Source: Gaiellales bacterium | GTDB lineage: Bacteria; Actinomycetota; Thermoleophilia; Gaiellales; JAICJC01 | Direction of reading: 5' to 3' | DNA: 64,000 nucleotides | Assembly (NCBI GenBank): GCA_036273515.1 | Contig: DASUHM010000016.1 | Span: forward strand, 1-64,000 | Shown: positions 47,875-56,022 of the stretch, piece after piece | Layout of the letters: each line of letters begins with the position of its first letter | Position numbering within the stretch: position 1 is the stretch's first letter | Position numbers and translations under genes: made by a program | Notes under the pieces: generated by a model | Databases searched by the model: none | What the model saw: only the letters and a program-made list of their open reading frames with translations | What the model was told of the DNA's origin: nothing

Positions 47875-48764
47875 TCTTCGCCAACATCGTCATCTGGGAC
47901 CAGATCCTGAGCGCCCTCGAGTGGCTGCTCAACCACTACCACGAATGGCTCGGGAACTGGGGCTGGTCGATCGTGCTGCTCACCTTCACGATCCGCCTGG
48001 CGATGCTGCCGCTCACGATCCGCCAGTTCCGTTCGATGGCGGCGATGCAGGTCGTGCAGCCCAAGGTGAAGCAGCTGCAGAACCGGTACAAGGGCAAGAC
48101 CTCCCGCGAAGACAAGCAGAAGATGCAGCAGGAGCTCATGCAGCTCTATAAGGAGCACAACGTCAACCCGTTCGGCTCCTGTCTTCCGCTGCTCGTGCAG
48201 GCCCCCGTCTTCATCGCCCTGAACGCCGTCCTGCGCTACCACATCCACCCGACTGGCGACGTGAGCTTCCTCGGGATCCAGAACATCTTCGTGAAGCTGA
48301 ACGAGCTCCCGACGGCCCAGGAGTACATCCTGATCGCCCTCTACGTCGGCTCGATGCTCGGCTCGACCCTGCTGTTCTCGTTCGTCACCGACAAGCAGCA
48401 GAAGTACATGCTGGCGGCGATGCCGATCATCTTCGTCCCGTTCGTCCTCAACTTCTCGACCGGCGTGATGATCTACTGGATCACGTCGAACTTCTGGACG
48501 ATCGGGCAGCAGGGCATGATCAAGCGCACGATGGGCCACCGCTTCCCGCAGCCGGCCGCCAAGGGCTCGAGCGGCAAGGGTGGCTCCTCGGGGAAGGGCG
48601 CTGCGGCGAGCAAGGGCGGCGGTAAGCCCAAGCCGGGCGCCGGCAACGGCAAGCAGGCGGACGAGCCCGCGAGCACCGCCCCGGCGAGGCGCGGCAGCGG
48701 CCGTCGCTCGCAGCAGCAGTCCGGCCGCCGCTCCGGCCAGCGCCGGGGCGGGCGCAAGCGGTGA
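47871..48764 (+). CDS. yidC: membrane protein insertase YidC
   Basis: YidC (Oxa1 type) inserts and folds inner-membrane proteins. The 297-residue protein has five helices, with the [26 protein letters not shown] core, the cytoplasmic loop [25 protein letters not shown], and [20 protein letters not shown]. The 70-residue tail is rich in Gly, Ser, Lys and Arg and may contact ribosomes. It is the short form with no large periplasmic domain, as in Gram-positives. Confidence 0.95.
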   Translation: MIFANIVIWDQILSALEWLLNHYHEWLGNWGWSIVLLTFTIRLAMLPLTIRQFRSMAAMQVVQPKVKQLQNRYKGKTSREDKQKMQQELMQLYKEHNVNPFGSCLPLLVQAPVFIALNAVLRYHIHPTGDVSFLGIQNIFVKLNELPTAQEYILIALYVGSMLGSTLLFSFVTDKQQKYMLAAMPIIFVPFVLNFSTGVMIYWITSNFWTIGQQGMIKRTMGHRFPQPAAKGSSGKGGSSGKGAAASKGGGKPKPGAGNGKQADEPASTAPARRGSGRRSQQQSGRRSGQRRGGRKR

Positions 48765-49492
48765 GCGAGCCGGCCGTCCGGGTCGAGGCCACCGGCGAGA
48801 CGGTGGGCGAGGCGCGCTGGGCGGCGCTGCACGAGCTCGAGCGGCGCTATCCGGCGCTCGACCGCGACCTGGTCGAGTTCGCCGTCGTCTCCGAGGGCCA
48901 GCGCGGCCTGCTCGGCGTCGGCTACGAGCCGGCGCGGGTCGTGGCGGTGCTCGCCGACGAGCCCCAGGCCGCGGCGGAGGCGCCGGCGGCGCCGGCCCGC
49001 GAGCCGATCGGCCCCGAGCCGGACGACTCCGAGGCGGCCGGCCTCGTGCGGGAGCTGCTCGGCCGGGTCGTCCACGGTCTCGGGATCGACGCGGACGTCG
49101 AGATCGAGGAGGTGTCCGGGCGCGTCACCGGGACGGTCTCCGGCGGCGACCTGGGCCTGCTCATCGGCCGCCACGGGCAGACGATCGACGCGATCCAGTA
49201 CCTCGCGAACGCGGTCGTCCACCGCCGCCAGGCCGAATCGGTCGAGGTGGTCGTCGATGCCGAGGGCTACCGGGAGCGGCGCGAGCGCGCCCTCTGCGGC
49301 GTCGCCGACCGGGCCGCCGCCGAGGCGATGCGCAGCGGCCGGCCGGTGGCGCTCGAGCCGATGACGTCGGTCGAGCGCAAGATCGTGCACCTGCACCTGC
49401 AGGAGATGGACGGCGTCGGCACCTCGAGCGAGGGCGTGGAGCCCAACCGGCACGTCATCGTCCTCCCCGAGGGCGATTCCGCCGAGGTGTAA
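48761..49492 (+). CDS. jag: RNA-binding protein Jag/KhpB
   Basis: The 243-residue protein has an N-terminal Jag domain (VEATGETVGEARWAALHEL), a KH domain with LIGRHGQTIDAIQYLAN, and an R3H domain with EPMTSVERKIVHLHLQEMDGV. It binds RNA and affects cell division and envelope genes in Gram-positives. GTG 48761 overlaps yidC by 4 bp. Its stop lies inside a parS-like palindrome. Confidence 0.93.
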   Translation: MSEPAVRVEATGETVGEARWAALHELERRYPALDRDLVEFAVVSEGQRGLLGVGYEPARVVAVLADEPQAAAEAPAAPAREPIGPEPDDSEAAGLVRELLGRVVHGLGIDADVEIEEVSGRVTGTVSGGDLGLLIGRHGQTIDAIQYLANAVVHRRQAESVEVVVDAEGYRERRERALCGVADRAAAEAMRSGRPVALEPMTSVERKIVHLHLQEMDGVGTSSEGVEPNRHVIVLPEGDSAEV

Positions 49493-49503
49493 AACGTGAA
49501 ACA
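49488..49503. other. parS-like ParB binding site
   Basis: TGTAAAACGTGAAACA matches the parS consensus TGTTTCACGTGAAACA at 13 of 16 positions, with a full right half. It spans the jag stop and the rsmG start, 1.4 kb from parB. Whether ParB still binds the altered left half is not known. Confidence 0.55.
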
Positions 49504-50140
49504 CCCCGATCCGCGGCTGGCGGCGTACCGCGACCTGCTGCTCGCCGCGCCGGTCTCGGTGACCTCGATCCGCGACCGGGAGCGGGCATGGGCCGTGCAC
49601 GTCGAGGACGCGTTGGCGGCCCTGCCGGTGGTGGAGAGGCTGGCGCCGGTGCGCATCGCCGACGTCGGCTCGGGCGGCGGCAGCCCCGGCCTGCCGATCG
49701 CGCTCGCCACGGGGATCCGGGTGGATCTGGTCGAGGCGACGGGCATCAAGTGCGAGTTCCTGCGCCGGTGCGTGGCGGCTCTGGATGCGCCGTGCGAGGT
49801 CGTCAACGAACGGTCCGAGCAGCTCGCCCGCGCCGGCGGCCGCGACGCGTACGACCTGGTGCTGGCGCGGGCCCTGGCACCGCCGCCGGTCGCGGCCGAG
49901 CTGTGCCTGCCCCTGGCCCGTGTGGACGGCCACGTGCTTCTGTGGACGGCCGAGACCGAGCCCGGTGCGCTGGCCGACGCGGCGGCGGCCGTCGGCGGCG
50001 AGCATGCCGGGACCATCCCGGTCGGCCCGAACCGGCGCCTGGAGCTCCTGCGCAAGGCCTCGGCGACCCCGGAGCGGTTTCCGCGCCGCCCGGGAATGGC
50101 CGCCAAGCATCCGCTTGCGCGGGTACGATCCCGCCCATGA
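49496..50140 (+). CDS. rsmG: 16S rRNA (guanine-N7) methyltransferase RsmG
   Basis: RsmG methylates G527 of 16S rRNA; its loss gives low-level streptomycin resistance in many bacteria. The 214-residue Rossmann methyltransferase has VRIADVGSGGGSPGLPIAL for SAM binding, VEATGIKCEFLRR and the LVLARALAP motif. GTG 49496 follows jag by 3 bp. The end overlaps parA by 4 bp. Confidence 0.93.
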   Translation: MKHPDPRLAAYRDLLLAAPVSVTSIRDRERAWAVHVEDALAALPVVERLAPVRIADVGSGGGSPGLPIALATGIRVDLVEATGIKCEFLRRCVAALDAPCEVVNERSEQLARAGGRDAYDLVLARALAPPPVAAELCLPLARVDGHVLLWTAETEPGALADAAAAVGGEHAGTIPVGPNRRLELLRKASATPERFPRRPGMAAKHPLARVRSRP

Positions 50141-50898
50141 GCGCGCGCGTCTACGCCCTTGCGAACCAGAAGGGCGGTGTCGGGAAGACGACGACGGCGA
50201 TCAACATGGCGGCGTGCGTGGCGGAGGCCGGCACGCCGGTGCTCCTGATCGATCTCGACCCTCAGGCGAACGCCACGACGGGCCTGGGATTCCGGCCGGA
50301 GCAGCTCACCGCGAGCACGTATGACCTCCTCCACGGAAAGCCGTTGGACGAGGTCGTGCTCGAAACCGCAGTCGCGAACCTCTATCTCGTCCCGTCGCAT
50401 CCCGACCTGGCTGCGGCGCAGGTCGAGATGCCGAGCGGCTCCGAGCAGGGCACGCTCCTGCGCGACCTGCTCGCCGGCACCGAGGAGCAGTACCCGTACG
50501 TGTTCGTCGACTGCCCGCCGTCGCTCGGCCTGCTGACCGTGAACGCGCTCGCCGCCGCCAACCGCCTCATCGTGCCCGTCCAGTGCGAGTACTACGCACT
50601 CGAGGGCCTGGCCCAGCTGCTCCAGAGCGTCGAGCTCGTGCGCACCCGGATCAACCCGCGCCTCGGCGTCACCGGCGTGCTCCTGACGATGTACGACGCC
50701 CGCACGCGGCTCGCAAGCGACGTCGCCAGCGAGGTGCGAAGCCATTTCGGGCCGCTCGTCTTCGACACCGTCGTGCCGCGCAGCATCCGCCTCGCCGAGG
50801 CGCCCAGCCACGGCGTCCCGATCACCGCCTACGACTCGTCCTCCGCCGGCGCGGACGCCTACTACCGCGCGGCGCTCGAGGTGGTCGAGCGTGGCTGA
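50137..50898 (+). CDS. parA: chromosome partitioning ATPase ParA
   Basis: ParA forms ATP-dependent gradients on the nucleoid that move ParB-parS. The 253-residue protein has the deviant Walker A QKGGVGKTTTAIN (residues 11-23), LIDLDPQANATTGLG and FVDCPPSLGLLTVNAL. The short N-terminus without HTH marks the chromosomal Soj type. ATG 50137 overlaps rsmG. Confidence 0.96.
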   Translation: MSARVYALANQKGGVGKTTTAINMAACVAEAGTPVLLIDLDPQANATTGLGFRPEQLTASTYDLLHGKPLDEVVLETAVANLYLVPSHPDLAAAQVEMPSGSEQGTLLRDLLAGTEEQYPYVFVDCPPSLGLLTVNALAAANRLIVPVQCEYYALEGLAQLLQSVELVRTRINPRLGVTGVLLTMYDARTRLASDVASEVRSHFGPLVFDTVVPRSIRLAEAPSHGVPITAYDSSSAGADAYYRAALEVVERG

Positions 50899-51769
50899 GT
50901 CCAGCCGTCCCCGCGGCCTCGGCCGCGGCCTGGCCGCCCTCGTCGCCGAGTTCCCGACCGGCGCGACGTCGATGGTGGAGCTCGAGATCGGCCAGGTGCG
51001 GCCGAACCCGCGTCAGCCGCGGCGGGTGTTCGACGACGAGGCCATCCAGCGCCTGTCCGAGTCGGTCAAGGCCGACGGCGTCGTCCAGCCGATCATCGTG
51101 CGCGACGTCGGCGACGGCTACGAGATCGTGGCCGGCGAACGGCGCTGGCGGGCTGCCCGGCTGGCCGGCCTGCGCACCGTCCCGGCGATCGTGCGCAGCG
51201 CCGACGACCGCGAGCTGCTCATCCTGGCGCTGGCCGAGAACGTCGCCCGCGAAGACCTGAACCCGATCGACCAGGCCCGCGCGTACGCCGTCCTCGCAGA
51301 CGAGCTCGATCTGACCCAGACCGAGATCGCCCGCCGCGTCGGCAAGAGCCGGCCGGCGGTGGCGAACACCATGCGGCTGCTCGAGCTGCCCGACGACGTC
51401 CTCGAGCTCGTTTCAGCCGGCGATCTGACCGAGGGCCACGGCCGCGCGCTCCTGCTCGCGTCCGGGCAGGACGAGCGCTCGAGCCTGGCCCGCACCGCCG
51501 TCAGCCGCGGGTGGTCGGTGCGCGAGTGCGAGGCCGCCGCGAAGCGCGCCGCCAAGCCGGCCAAGCGTGAGCCGAAGCGGGCCGCGGGCGTGATGGACGA
51601 CGAGCTCGCCCACCTGGCCGTCGACGCCGCCTGGCAGTCGCTCGGCCTGCGCGCATCGGTGCGGCAGGGGTCGCGCGGCGGCCGGGTGGAGCTGCACTTC
51701 TCGTCCGCCGCCGAGCTCGGTCGCATCGTCGACCAGCTCCGCGCGGACCGGGTGTCCTGGGCCGACTGA
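50891..51769 (+). CDS. parB: chromosome partitioning protein ParB
   Basis: ParB is a CTP-dependent clamp that loads at parS. The 292-residue protein has the N-terminal RGLGRGLAALV ParA-activating stretch, the CTPase/ParB box GDGYEIVAGERRWRAARLAG, the HTH LTQTEIARRVGKSRPAVANTMRLLELPDDV, and a C-terminal dimer domain. GTG 50891 overlaps parA by 8 bp. Confidence 0.96.
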   Translation: MAESSRPRGLGRGLAALVAEFPTGATSMVELEIGQVRPNPRQPRRVFDDEAIQRLSESVKADGVVQPIIVRDVGDGYEIVAGERRWRAARLAGLRTVPAIVRSADDRELLILALAENVAREDLNPIDQARAYAVLADELDLTQTEIARRVGKSRPAVANTMRLLELPDDVLELVSAGDLTEGHGRALLLASGQDERSSLARTAVSRGWSVRECEAAAKRAAKPAKREPKRAAGVMDDELAHLAVDAAWQSLGLRASVRQGSRGGRVELHFSSAAELGRIVDQLRADRVSWAD

Positions 51770-51853
51770 CCGCGCACCGGCCGTCGCGTACAGAGCACGC
51801 GTCGCACGGGGCGTCCTGGCGCTGTTCGGCCCTGCACGGTCGGTGAACCGCGG

Positions 51854-51859
51854 TAGTAT
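51854..51859 (+). promoter_or_regulatory. -10 element upstream of tRNA-Ile
   Basis: TAGTAT lies 15 bp before the mature tRNA 5' end, leaving a short leader for RNase P. No convincing -35 is seen. Confidence 0.45.
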
Positions 51860-51874
51860 GCGGGCTCCCTGCGG

Positions 51875-51948
<74 letters not shown>

Positions 51949-52518
51949 TTGGCTGCTGCGGACGACACCCGACCCAGGTGCAGCTGGGTGCCCGCCGGCG
52001 ATCCGCTCTACGCCGCGTATCACGACGAGGAGTGGGGCACGCCCTCCCACGACGACCGCCACCTCTACGAGATGATCGTGCTCGAGGGCGCGCAGGCGGG
52101 GCTCTCGTGGTCGACCATCCTGCGCAAGCGCGAGGGCTACCGCAGCGCGTTCGCCGGCTTCGACGCCGAGGCCGTGGCCCGGTTCGGGCCCGCCGACGTC
52201 GAGCGGCTGATGGCCGACCCGGGCATCGTCCGAAACCGGCTCAAGGTCGAGTCGGCGATCGCGAACGCCCACGCGGTCCTCGCCGTCCGCGAGGAGCACG
52301 GCAGCCTCGACGCGTTCCTCTGGGGGCTCGTCCCCGGAGCGCCGCTGCGCCGCGGTCCCGGAGACGTCCCGGCCGAGACCGCCGAGTCGCGGAACATGTC
52401 GAAGGCGCTCAAGCGAGCAGGCTTCCGGTTCGTCGGACCGACCGTCTGCTACGCCTTCATGCAGGCCGTCGGGATCGCCGACGACCACTCTCCGGAGTGC
52501 TTCCGCTACGCCGGATGA
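51949..52518 (+). CDS. tag: DNA-3-methyladenine glycosylase I
   Basis: Tag removes 3-methyladenine from alkylated DNA. The 189-residue protein has RCSWVPAGDPLYAAYHDEEWG (zinc Cys and His), the LEGAQAGLSWSTILRKREGYR helix-hairpin region with the catalytic Glu, and DDHSPECFRY with the other zinc ligands. The conserved Cys-Ser-Trp is at residues 11-13, so the only usable start is TTG 51949, the first base after the tRNA. Translation must use a tRNA-processed or read-through mRNA. Confidence 0.9.
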   Translation: MAAADDTRPRCSWVPAGDPLYAAYHDEEWGTPSHDDRHLYEMIVLEGAQAGLSWSTILRKREGYRSAFAGFDAEAVARFGPADVERLMADPGIVRNRLKVESAIANAHAVLAVREEHGSLDAFLWGLVPGAPLRRGPGDVPAETAESRNMSKALKRAGFRFVGPTVCYAFMQAVGIADDHSPECFRYAG

Positions 52519-52536
52519 GGCTCCCCGGAGCCTGGC

Positions 52537-52542
52537 TATACT
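52537..52542 (+). promoter_or_regulatory. -10 element of the bifunctional nuclease gene
   Basis: TATACT lies 9 nt before the ATG at 52552, the spacing seen repeatedly in this window for leaderless genes. Confidence 0.5.
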
Positions 52543-52551
52543 GAAATTCGG

Positions 52552-53034
52552 ATGCAGGAGATGAGCATCTACGGGGTGTCCTTCGACATGGTCGGCAAGC
52601 AGCCGATCGTGCTGCTCAGAACCCTCGACGGAAGCAAGTTCCTGCCCATCTGGATCGGCCACCCCGAGGCCGCGGCCATCCTGATGAAGCTGCAGGGCAC
52701 GCCCACGCCGCGGCCGATGACGCACGACCTGGTCACCTCGATGCTGGGCGAGCTGAACGCGAAGGTCGAGAAGATCGCGGTCACCGAGCTGCGCGACAAC
52801 ACCTTCTACGCCTGCATCACCCTGCGCATCGACGGCTCCGAGGTCGAGATCGACTCGCGGCCGTCCGACGCGCTCGCGCTGGCCGTCCGCGCCGACGCCA
52901 AGATCTTCGTCGCCGACCAAGTGATCGACGACTCCGCGATCGAGTTCGGCCAGGAGCCCGAGGAGCCCGCCGAGGTCGTCGAGGAGTTCAAGAAGTTCCT
53001 CGAGAACGTCAGCCCCGAGGACTTCGGGAACTAG
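52552..53034 (+). CDS. bifunctional nuclease family protein (DUF151)
   Basis: The 160-residue protein matches the BFN/DUF151 family with VLLRTLDGSKFLPIWIGHPEAAAI, RPMTHDLVTSMLGELN and IDSRPSDALALAVRADAKIFVAD, and it ends with the usual acidic helix. The family is widespread in actinobacteria; plant members have been reported to cut RNA and DNA, but bacterial function is unclear. ATG 52552 is chosen for its -10 spacing; ATG 52561 is possible. It ends in a CTAG shared with the convergent acyl-CoA dehydrogenase. Confidence 0.9.
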   Translation: MQEMSIYGVSFDMVGKQPIVLLRTLDGSKFLPIWIGHPEAAAILMKLQGTPTPRPMTHDLVTSMLGELNAKVEKIAVTELRDNTFYACITLRIDGSEVEIDSRPSDALALAVRADAKIFVADQVIDDSAIEFGQEPEEPAEVVEEFKKFLENVSPEDFGN

Positions 53035-54131
53035 CTCTCCGAGGCGGCCATCCGGTCGAGCTCGCGCCCGATCACGAGGCGCTGGATCTCGGCCGTCCCG
53101 TCGACGACCTGGAGCATCTTGGCCAGGCTGATGAAGCGCGGGAGCGGCGTGTCCTCGAGCCAGCCGTAGGCGCCGAGCGCCTCGCTGCACGCGATCGCCG
53201 CCCGGAGCGCCGCGTCCGGGCAGAAGCGCTTGGCGTGGGCGACCGCAACCGCCCCCGCCGGCGTCCCCAGCAGGCTCGCCGCCCGGGCGTAGAGCAGGCG
53301 GCCGGCCTCGAGATCGGTGAGCACGTCGGCGAGCATGAAGCGCATCGTGTCGAGGGCCAGCAGCGGCGCCCCGAACGCCTCCCGCTGGCGGGTGTAGCGA
53401 AGGGCGATGTCGAGCGCCTCGGCGTGCAGGCCGCAGGCGATCGCGGCGATGTCGCAGCGGGCGACGTCGATCGCTCCGAGCGCCGCGCGCATCCCGGTCC
53501 CCGGCGGCACGAGCATGGTCGCCGGCGCGTCCGCGAGCGCCATCTCGCCGATCGGCAGGAACGCGGACGCCGCCTTGCGGTAGATGCGGGGGAAGCTCAC
53601 GCCCTCGGCGCGGCGGTCGACCGCCAGCACCGCGACGTCCGCGTGGCCCGGGCCGTCGGCCGTCTTGCACACCACCAGGAAGAGGTCGGCCTCGCCGGCC
53701 AGCGACACCCACGCCTTGCGCCCGGTCACCCGCCAGCCGCCCCCCTCCTCGCGGGCCCGGGTCGTGATCGCCGTCGCGTCTGATCCGGCGTGCGGCTCGG
53801 TCAGCGAGAACCCGCCCAGGGCGCGGCCGGCGACGAGATCGGCCGCCCAGCCCGCCCGCAGCTCCTCGTCGTCGCAGCCCGCCACGACGGCCGCCACGGC
53901 GTTGTGCATCGAGAGCGAGAAGGCAAACGCGGCATCGCCTCGGCCGAGCTCCTCGAACACCTCCATCCCGGCCGGATAGGCCAGTCCGGCGCCGCCGAGC
54001 GCGGGCGGGCAGAAGAGCCCGGTGAGACCCGACGCGGCTGCCGCCTCGCGCGGGTACGAGCCCGCCTCGTCCCAGCCCGCGACCGCCGGCCGGACGGCGT
54101 CGCGGACGAATGCGGCTGCCGCCTCTCGCAT
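53031..54131 (-). CDS. acyl-CoA dehydrogenase family protein
   Basis: The 366-residue flavoprotein oxidises an acyl-CoA to the enoyl-CoA. It has GGFSLTEPHAGSDATAITTRA for FAD and substrate, the DVARCDIAAIACGLHAEALDIALRYTRQREAFG middle helices, and the C-terminal QVVDGTAEIQRLVIGREL. The catalytic base usually lies about 12 residues before this C-terminal block, but the AYGWLEDTPLPR segment makes its identity unclear. ATG 54131 has a TATGAT -10 at 9 nt (54146-54141); GTG 54164 is a longer alternative. It stands alone. Confidence 0.9.
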   Translation of the reverse strand: MREAAAAFVRDAVRPAVAGWDEAGSYPREAAAASGLTGLFCPPALGGAGLAYPAGMEVFEELGRGDAAFAFSLSMHNAVAAVVAGCDDEELRAGWAADLVAGRALGGFSLTEPHAGSDATAITTRAREEGGGWRVTGRKAWVSLAGEADLFLVVCKTADGPGHADVAVLAVDRRAEGVSFPRIYRKAASAFLPIGEMALADAPATMLVPPGTGMRAALGAIDVARCDIAAIACGLHAEALDIALRYTRQREAFGAPLLALDTMRFMLADVLTDLEAGRLLYARAASLLGTPAGAVAVAHAKRFCPDAALRAAIACSEALGAYGWLEDTPLPRFISLAKMLQVVDGTAEIQRLVIGRELDRMAASES

Positions 54132-54215
54132 CGAGCCGCGATCATATCCGCGCGCCTTGCCCACCCGGCTCCGTCCCGCCTAGACTGTGAGTCCGCGACG
54201 ACTTGGAGGCCCGGG

Positions 54216-54590
54216 ATGCAGGCAAACGGCAATGGCGCCCAGTGGTTCGCCGAGCGATCGATCCGTGGTGTGGGCGACGACGGTGCGGCGGAGGTCGTCA
54301 CGATCTGGATCGAGCGCAAACCCGGCGCGCTGTGGGCGGTGGGCAGGGCGGTCGGACTGGCCGAGCGGCACGATGGGCTCGTGCGGCCGGACGACTACGT
54401 CTTCGAGGGCTACGAGATGGGCGATGCGCTCGAGGCGGCCAACGCCGCCGTCGACGCCGACCTGGACGTGTCGGCCGAGGAGGGCAAGCCGCAGGAGATC
54501 GAGCCGTTCAGCGAAGGCGAGCTGCTGATCCCGCTGGAGCGGTGGTTCTTCGGCCGCTCTCCGCGGGCCGAGCGGCAGCAGGCCCGCTAG
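54216..54590 (+). CDS. hypothetical acidic protein
   Basis: I do not recognise this 124-residue product. It is soluble and acidic in its second half, with no signal peptide, and shows alternating strands and helices (VVTIWIERKPGALWAVGRAV, YEMGDALEAANAAVDADLDV). The ATG at 54216 has GGAGG at 54205-54209, and a TAGACT -10 lies at 54181-54186. Its last 83 bp overlap the 3' end of mqnD on the other strand. Confidence 0.65.
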   Translation: MQANGNGAQWFAERSIRGVGDDGAAEVVTIWIERKPGALWAVGRAVGLAERHDGLVRPDDYVFEGYEMGDALEAANAAVDADLDVSAEEGKPQEIEPFSEGELLIPLERWFFGRSPRAERQQAR

Positions 54591-55422
54591 CGGGGCCGAA
54601 CACGCGCAGCGGCGCCGTCCCGGCCGGCAGTGCACCGGCGGCTGCGGCCGTGCGCTCGAGCGTCTCGAGGGCGCGGATGCCGTCGTCACCGAGGTCGACG
54701 GTGTGGTCGTTGACGTAGAGCGCGACGTAGGGCCAGATCACGTCCTCGCCCAGCTCCTGGGCGTGGCGGCGGATGGTGCCGAGGACGTCCTCACGGTTGG
54801 CCCAGCCGTAGGCGATCGAGTCGCGCAGGACGGCCGTGAACCGCTCGACGACATCGTCGGGGAGCGCGAGGCTCGCCAGGATGCCTCCCAGCGGGATCGG
54901 CGCCTGCGCGAGCCGCTCGAACGATGCCCCGAGGTCCTCGATCAGCATGAGGCCGTCGCGCTCGTAGGTGAGCCGGCCCTCGTGGATGAGCACGCCGAGG
55001 TCGGCGTCCCCCCGGCGCAGGACGGCGCCGATGTCGGAGAACACCGTGTGGTCGACCGCGCCGCCGTCCGGGTGCAGGCAGCGGTAGAGGAGCGTCGCGG
55101 TGGTCGTCGGGCCGGGGCAGAGCACCCGCGCGTCCGGCCCAGGGTGGACCTCCGGCCGAGCGGCAACGAGCAACGGCCCGACGCCGAAGCCGAGGGCCGA
55201 GCCGGCCCGGACGACGCCGTAGTCGTTCGCGAGCAGAAGCGCCGCGTGGAAGCTCGCCTTGGAGATGTCGTAGCGGCCGGCGAAGAGGCCGTCGTTCAGC
55301 TGCTGGACGTCGAGCAGCTCCGGCTCGAACTCGAGCCCGCGCAGGTCGATCCGCCGCTCCAGGATGGCGTGGAACGCGAAGGTGTCGTTCGGGCAGGTGG
55401 AGAGGCCGAGTCGCAGCTTCAT
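54508..55422 (-). CDS. mqnD: 1,4-dihydroxy-6-naphthoate synthase
   Basis: MqnD makes 1,4-dihydroxy-6-naphthoate from the cyclic futalosine product in the alternative menaquinone pathway. The 304-residue protein begins MKLRLGLSTCPNDTFAFHAI, the family hallmark. It continues with DVQQLNDGLFAGRYDISKASFHA, GFGVGPLLVA and VLCPGPTTTATLL, a periplasmic-binding-protein-like fold. The last 30 residues (Ala/Pro/Arg-rich) exceed the normal family end and lie over the convergent gene at 54216. ATG 55422 overlaps the mqnB stop by 4 bp. Confidence 0.92.
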   Translation of the reverse strand: MKLRLGLSTCPNDTFAFHAILERRIDLRGLEFEPELLDVQQLNDGLFAGRYDISKASFHAALLLANDYGVVRAGSALGFGVGPLLVAARPEVHPGPDARVLCPGPTTTATLLYRCLHPDGGAVDHTVFSDIGAVLRRGDADLGVLIHEGRLTYERDGLMLIEDLGASFERLAQAPIPLGGILASLALPDDVVERFTAVLRDSIAYGWANREDVLGTIRRHAQELGEDVIWPYVALYVNDHTVDLGDDGIRALETLERTAAAAGALPAGTAPLRVFGPASGPAAARPAESGRRTTAPAGSAARLR

Positions 55423-55997
55423 CCGGCCAGCCCGCGCACGATGTCCGCGGCCGCGGCGAGCGCCTCCTGCATCCGCCATCCGGCCCGGTCGCGATCGCCC
55501 GCGACGTTCGAGAAGCCGCGGACGATGGTCAGCTCGACGTCGAAGAGCCCGGTGGCCACTGCGACAGCGTAGCCCTCCATCTCCTCCCCGGCTGCGGCCG
55601 GATATCGCTCCCGGCGCCCGGACGCCTCGCCGGCCGAGCCGGCCGCGGTCGCCACCGACAGGATCTGCGGGCCCTGCCCGAGGGCGATCGAATCCGCCGC
55701 CGCGAAGCCCAGGTCGCGGGCGGTGCGGTGGTCTCGTCCCGAGCCCGCGCCGATCCCGTCGCAGCGCACCGAGCCCGCGACCACGGCGGAGCCGATCGGG
55801 TGTCGCGACGTGTCGTACGTCCCCGCTGCGCCGACCAGGATGACCCCGCCCTCGGCGGCCGCGCGGTGCTCCGCGATCGCGTGGGCCGCCCCCGCGCCGG
55901 CCGCCGCGAGGCCGAACCCGCACACCGCGAGCGGCGCCGGCGGGCCGTCGGGGAAGAGCAGGCCCGACTCGAGCTGGGTCGGCACGAGGATCAGCAC
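55419..55997 (-). CDS. mqnB: futalosine hydrolase
   Basis: MqnB releases hypoxanthine (or adenine) from futalosine. The 192-residue nucleoside phosphorylase-fold protein has VCGFGLAAAGAGAAHAI, GVILVGAAGTYD and the substrate motif EEMEGYAVAVAT with Glu. The GTG at 55997 is the start; an ATG at 56057 would overlap nadA by 35 bp. It sits between nadA and mqnD, and the other futalosine genes are outside the window. Confidence 0.85.
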   Translation of the reverse strand: MLILVPTQLESGLLFPDGPPAPLAVCGFGLAAAGAGAAHAIAEHRAAAEGGVILVGAAGTYDTSRHPIGSAVVAGSVRCDGIGAGSGRDHRTARDLGFAAADSIALGQGPQILSVATAAGSAGEASGRRERYPAAAGEEMEGYAVAVATGLFDVELTIVRGFSNVAGDRDRAGWRMQEALAAAADIVRGLAG

Positions 55998-56022
55998 GCC
56001 GGCCCTTGCGCCACCAGACCCG

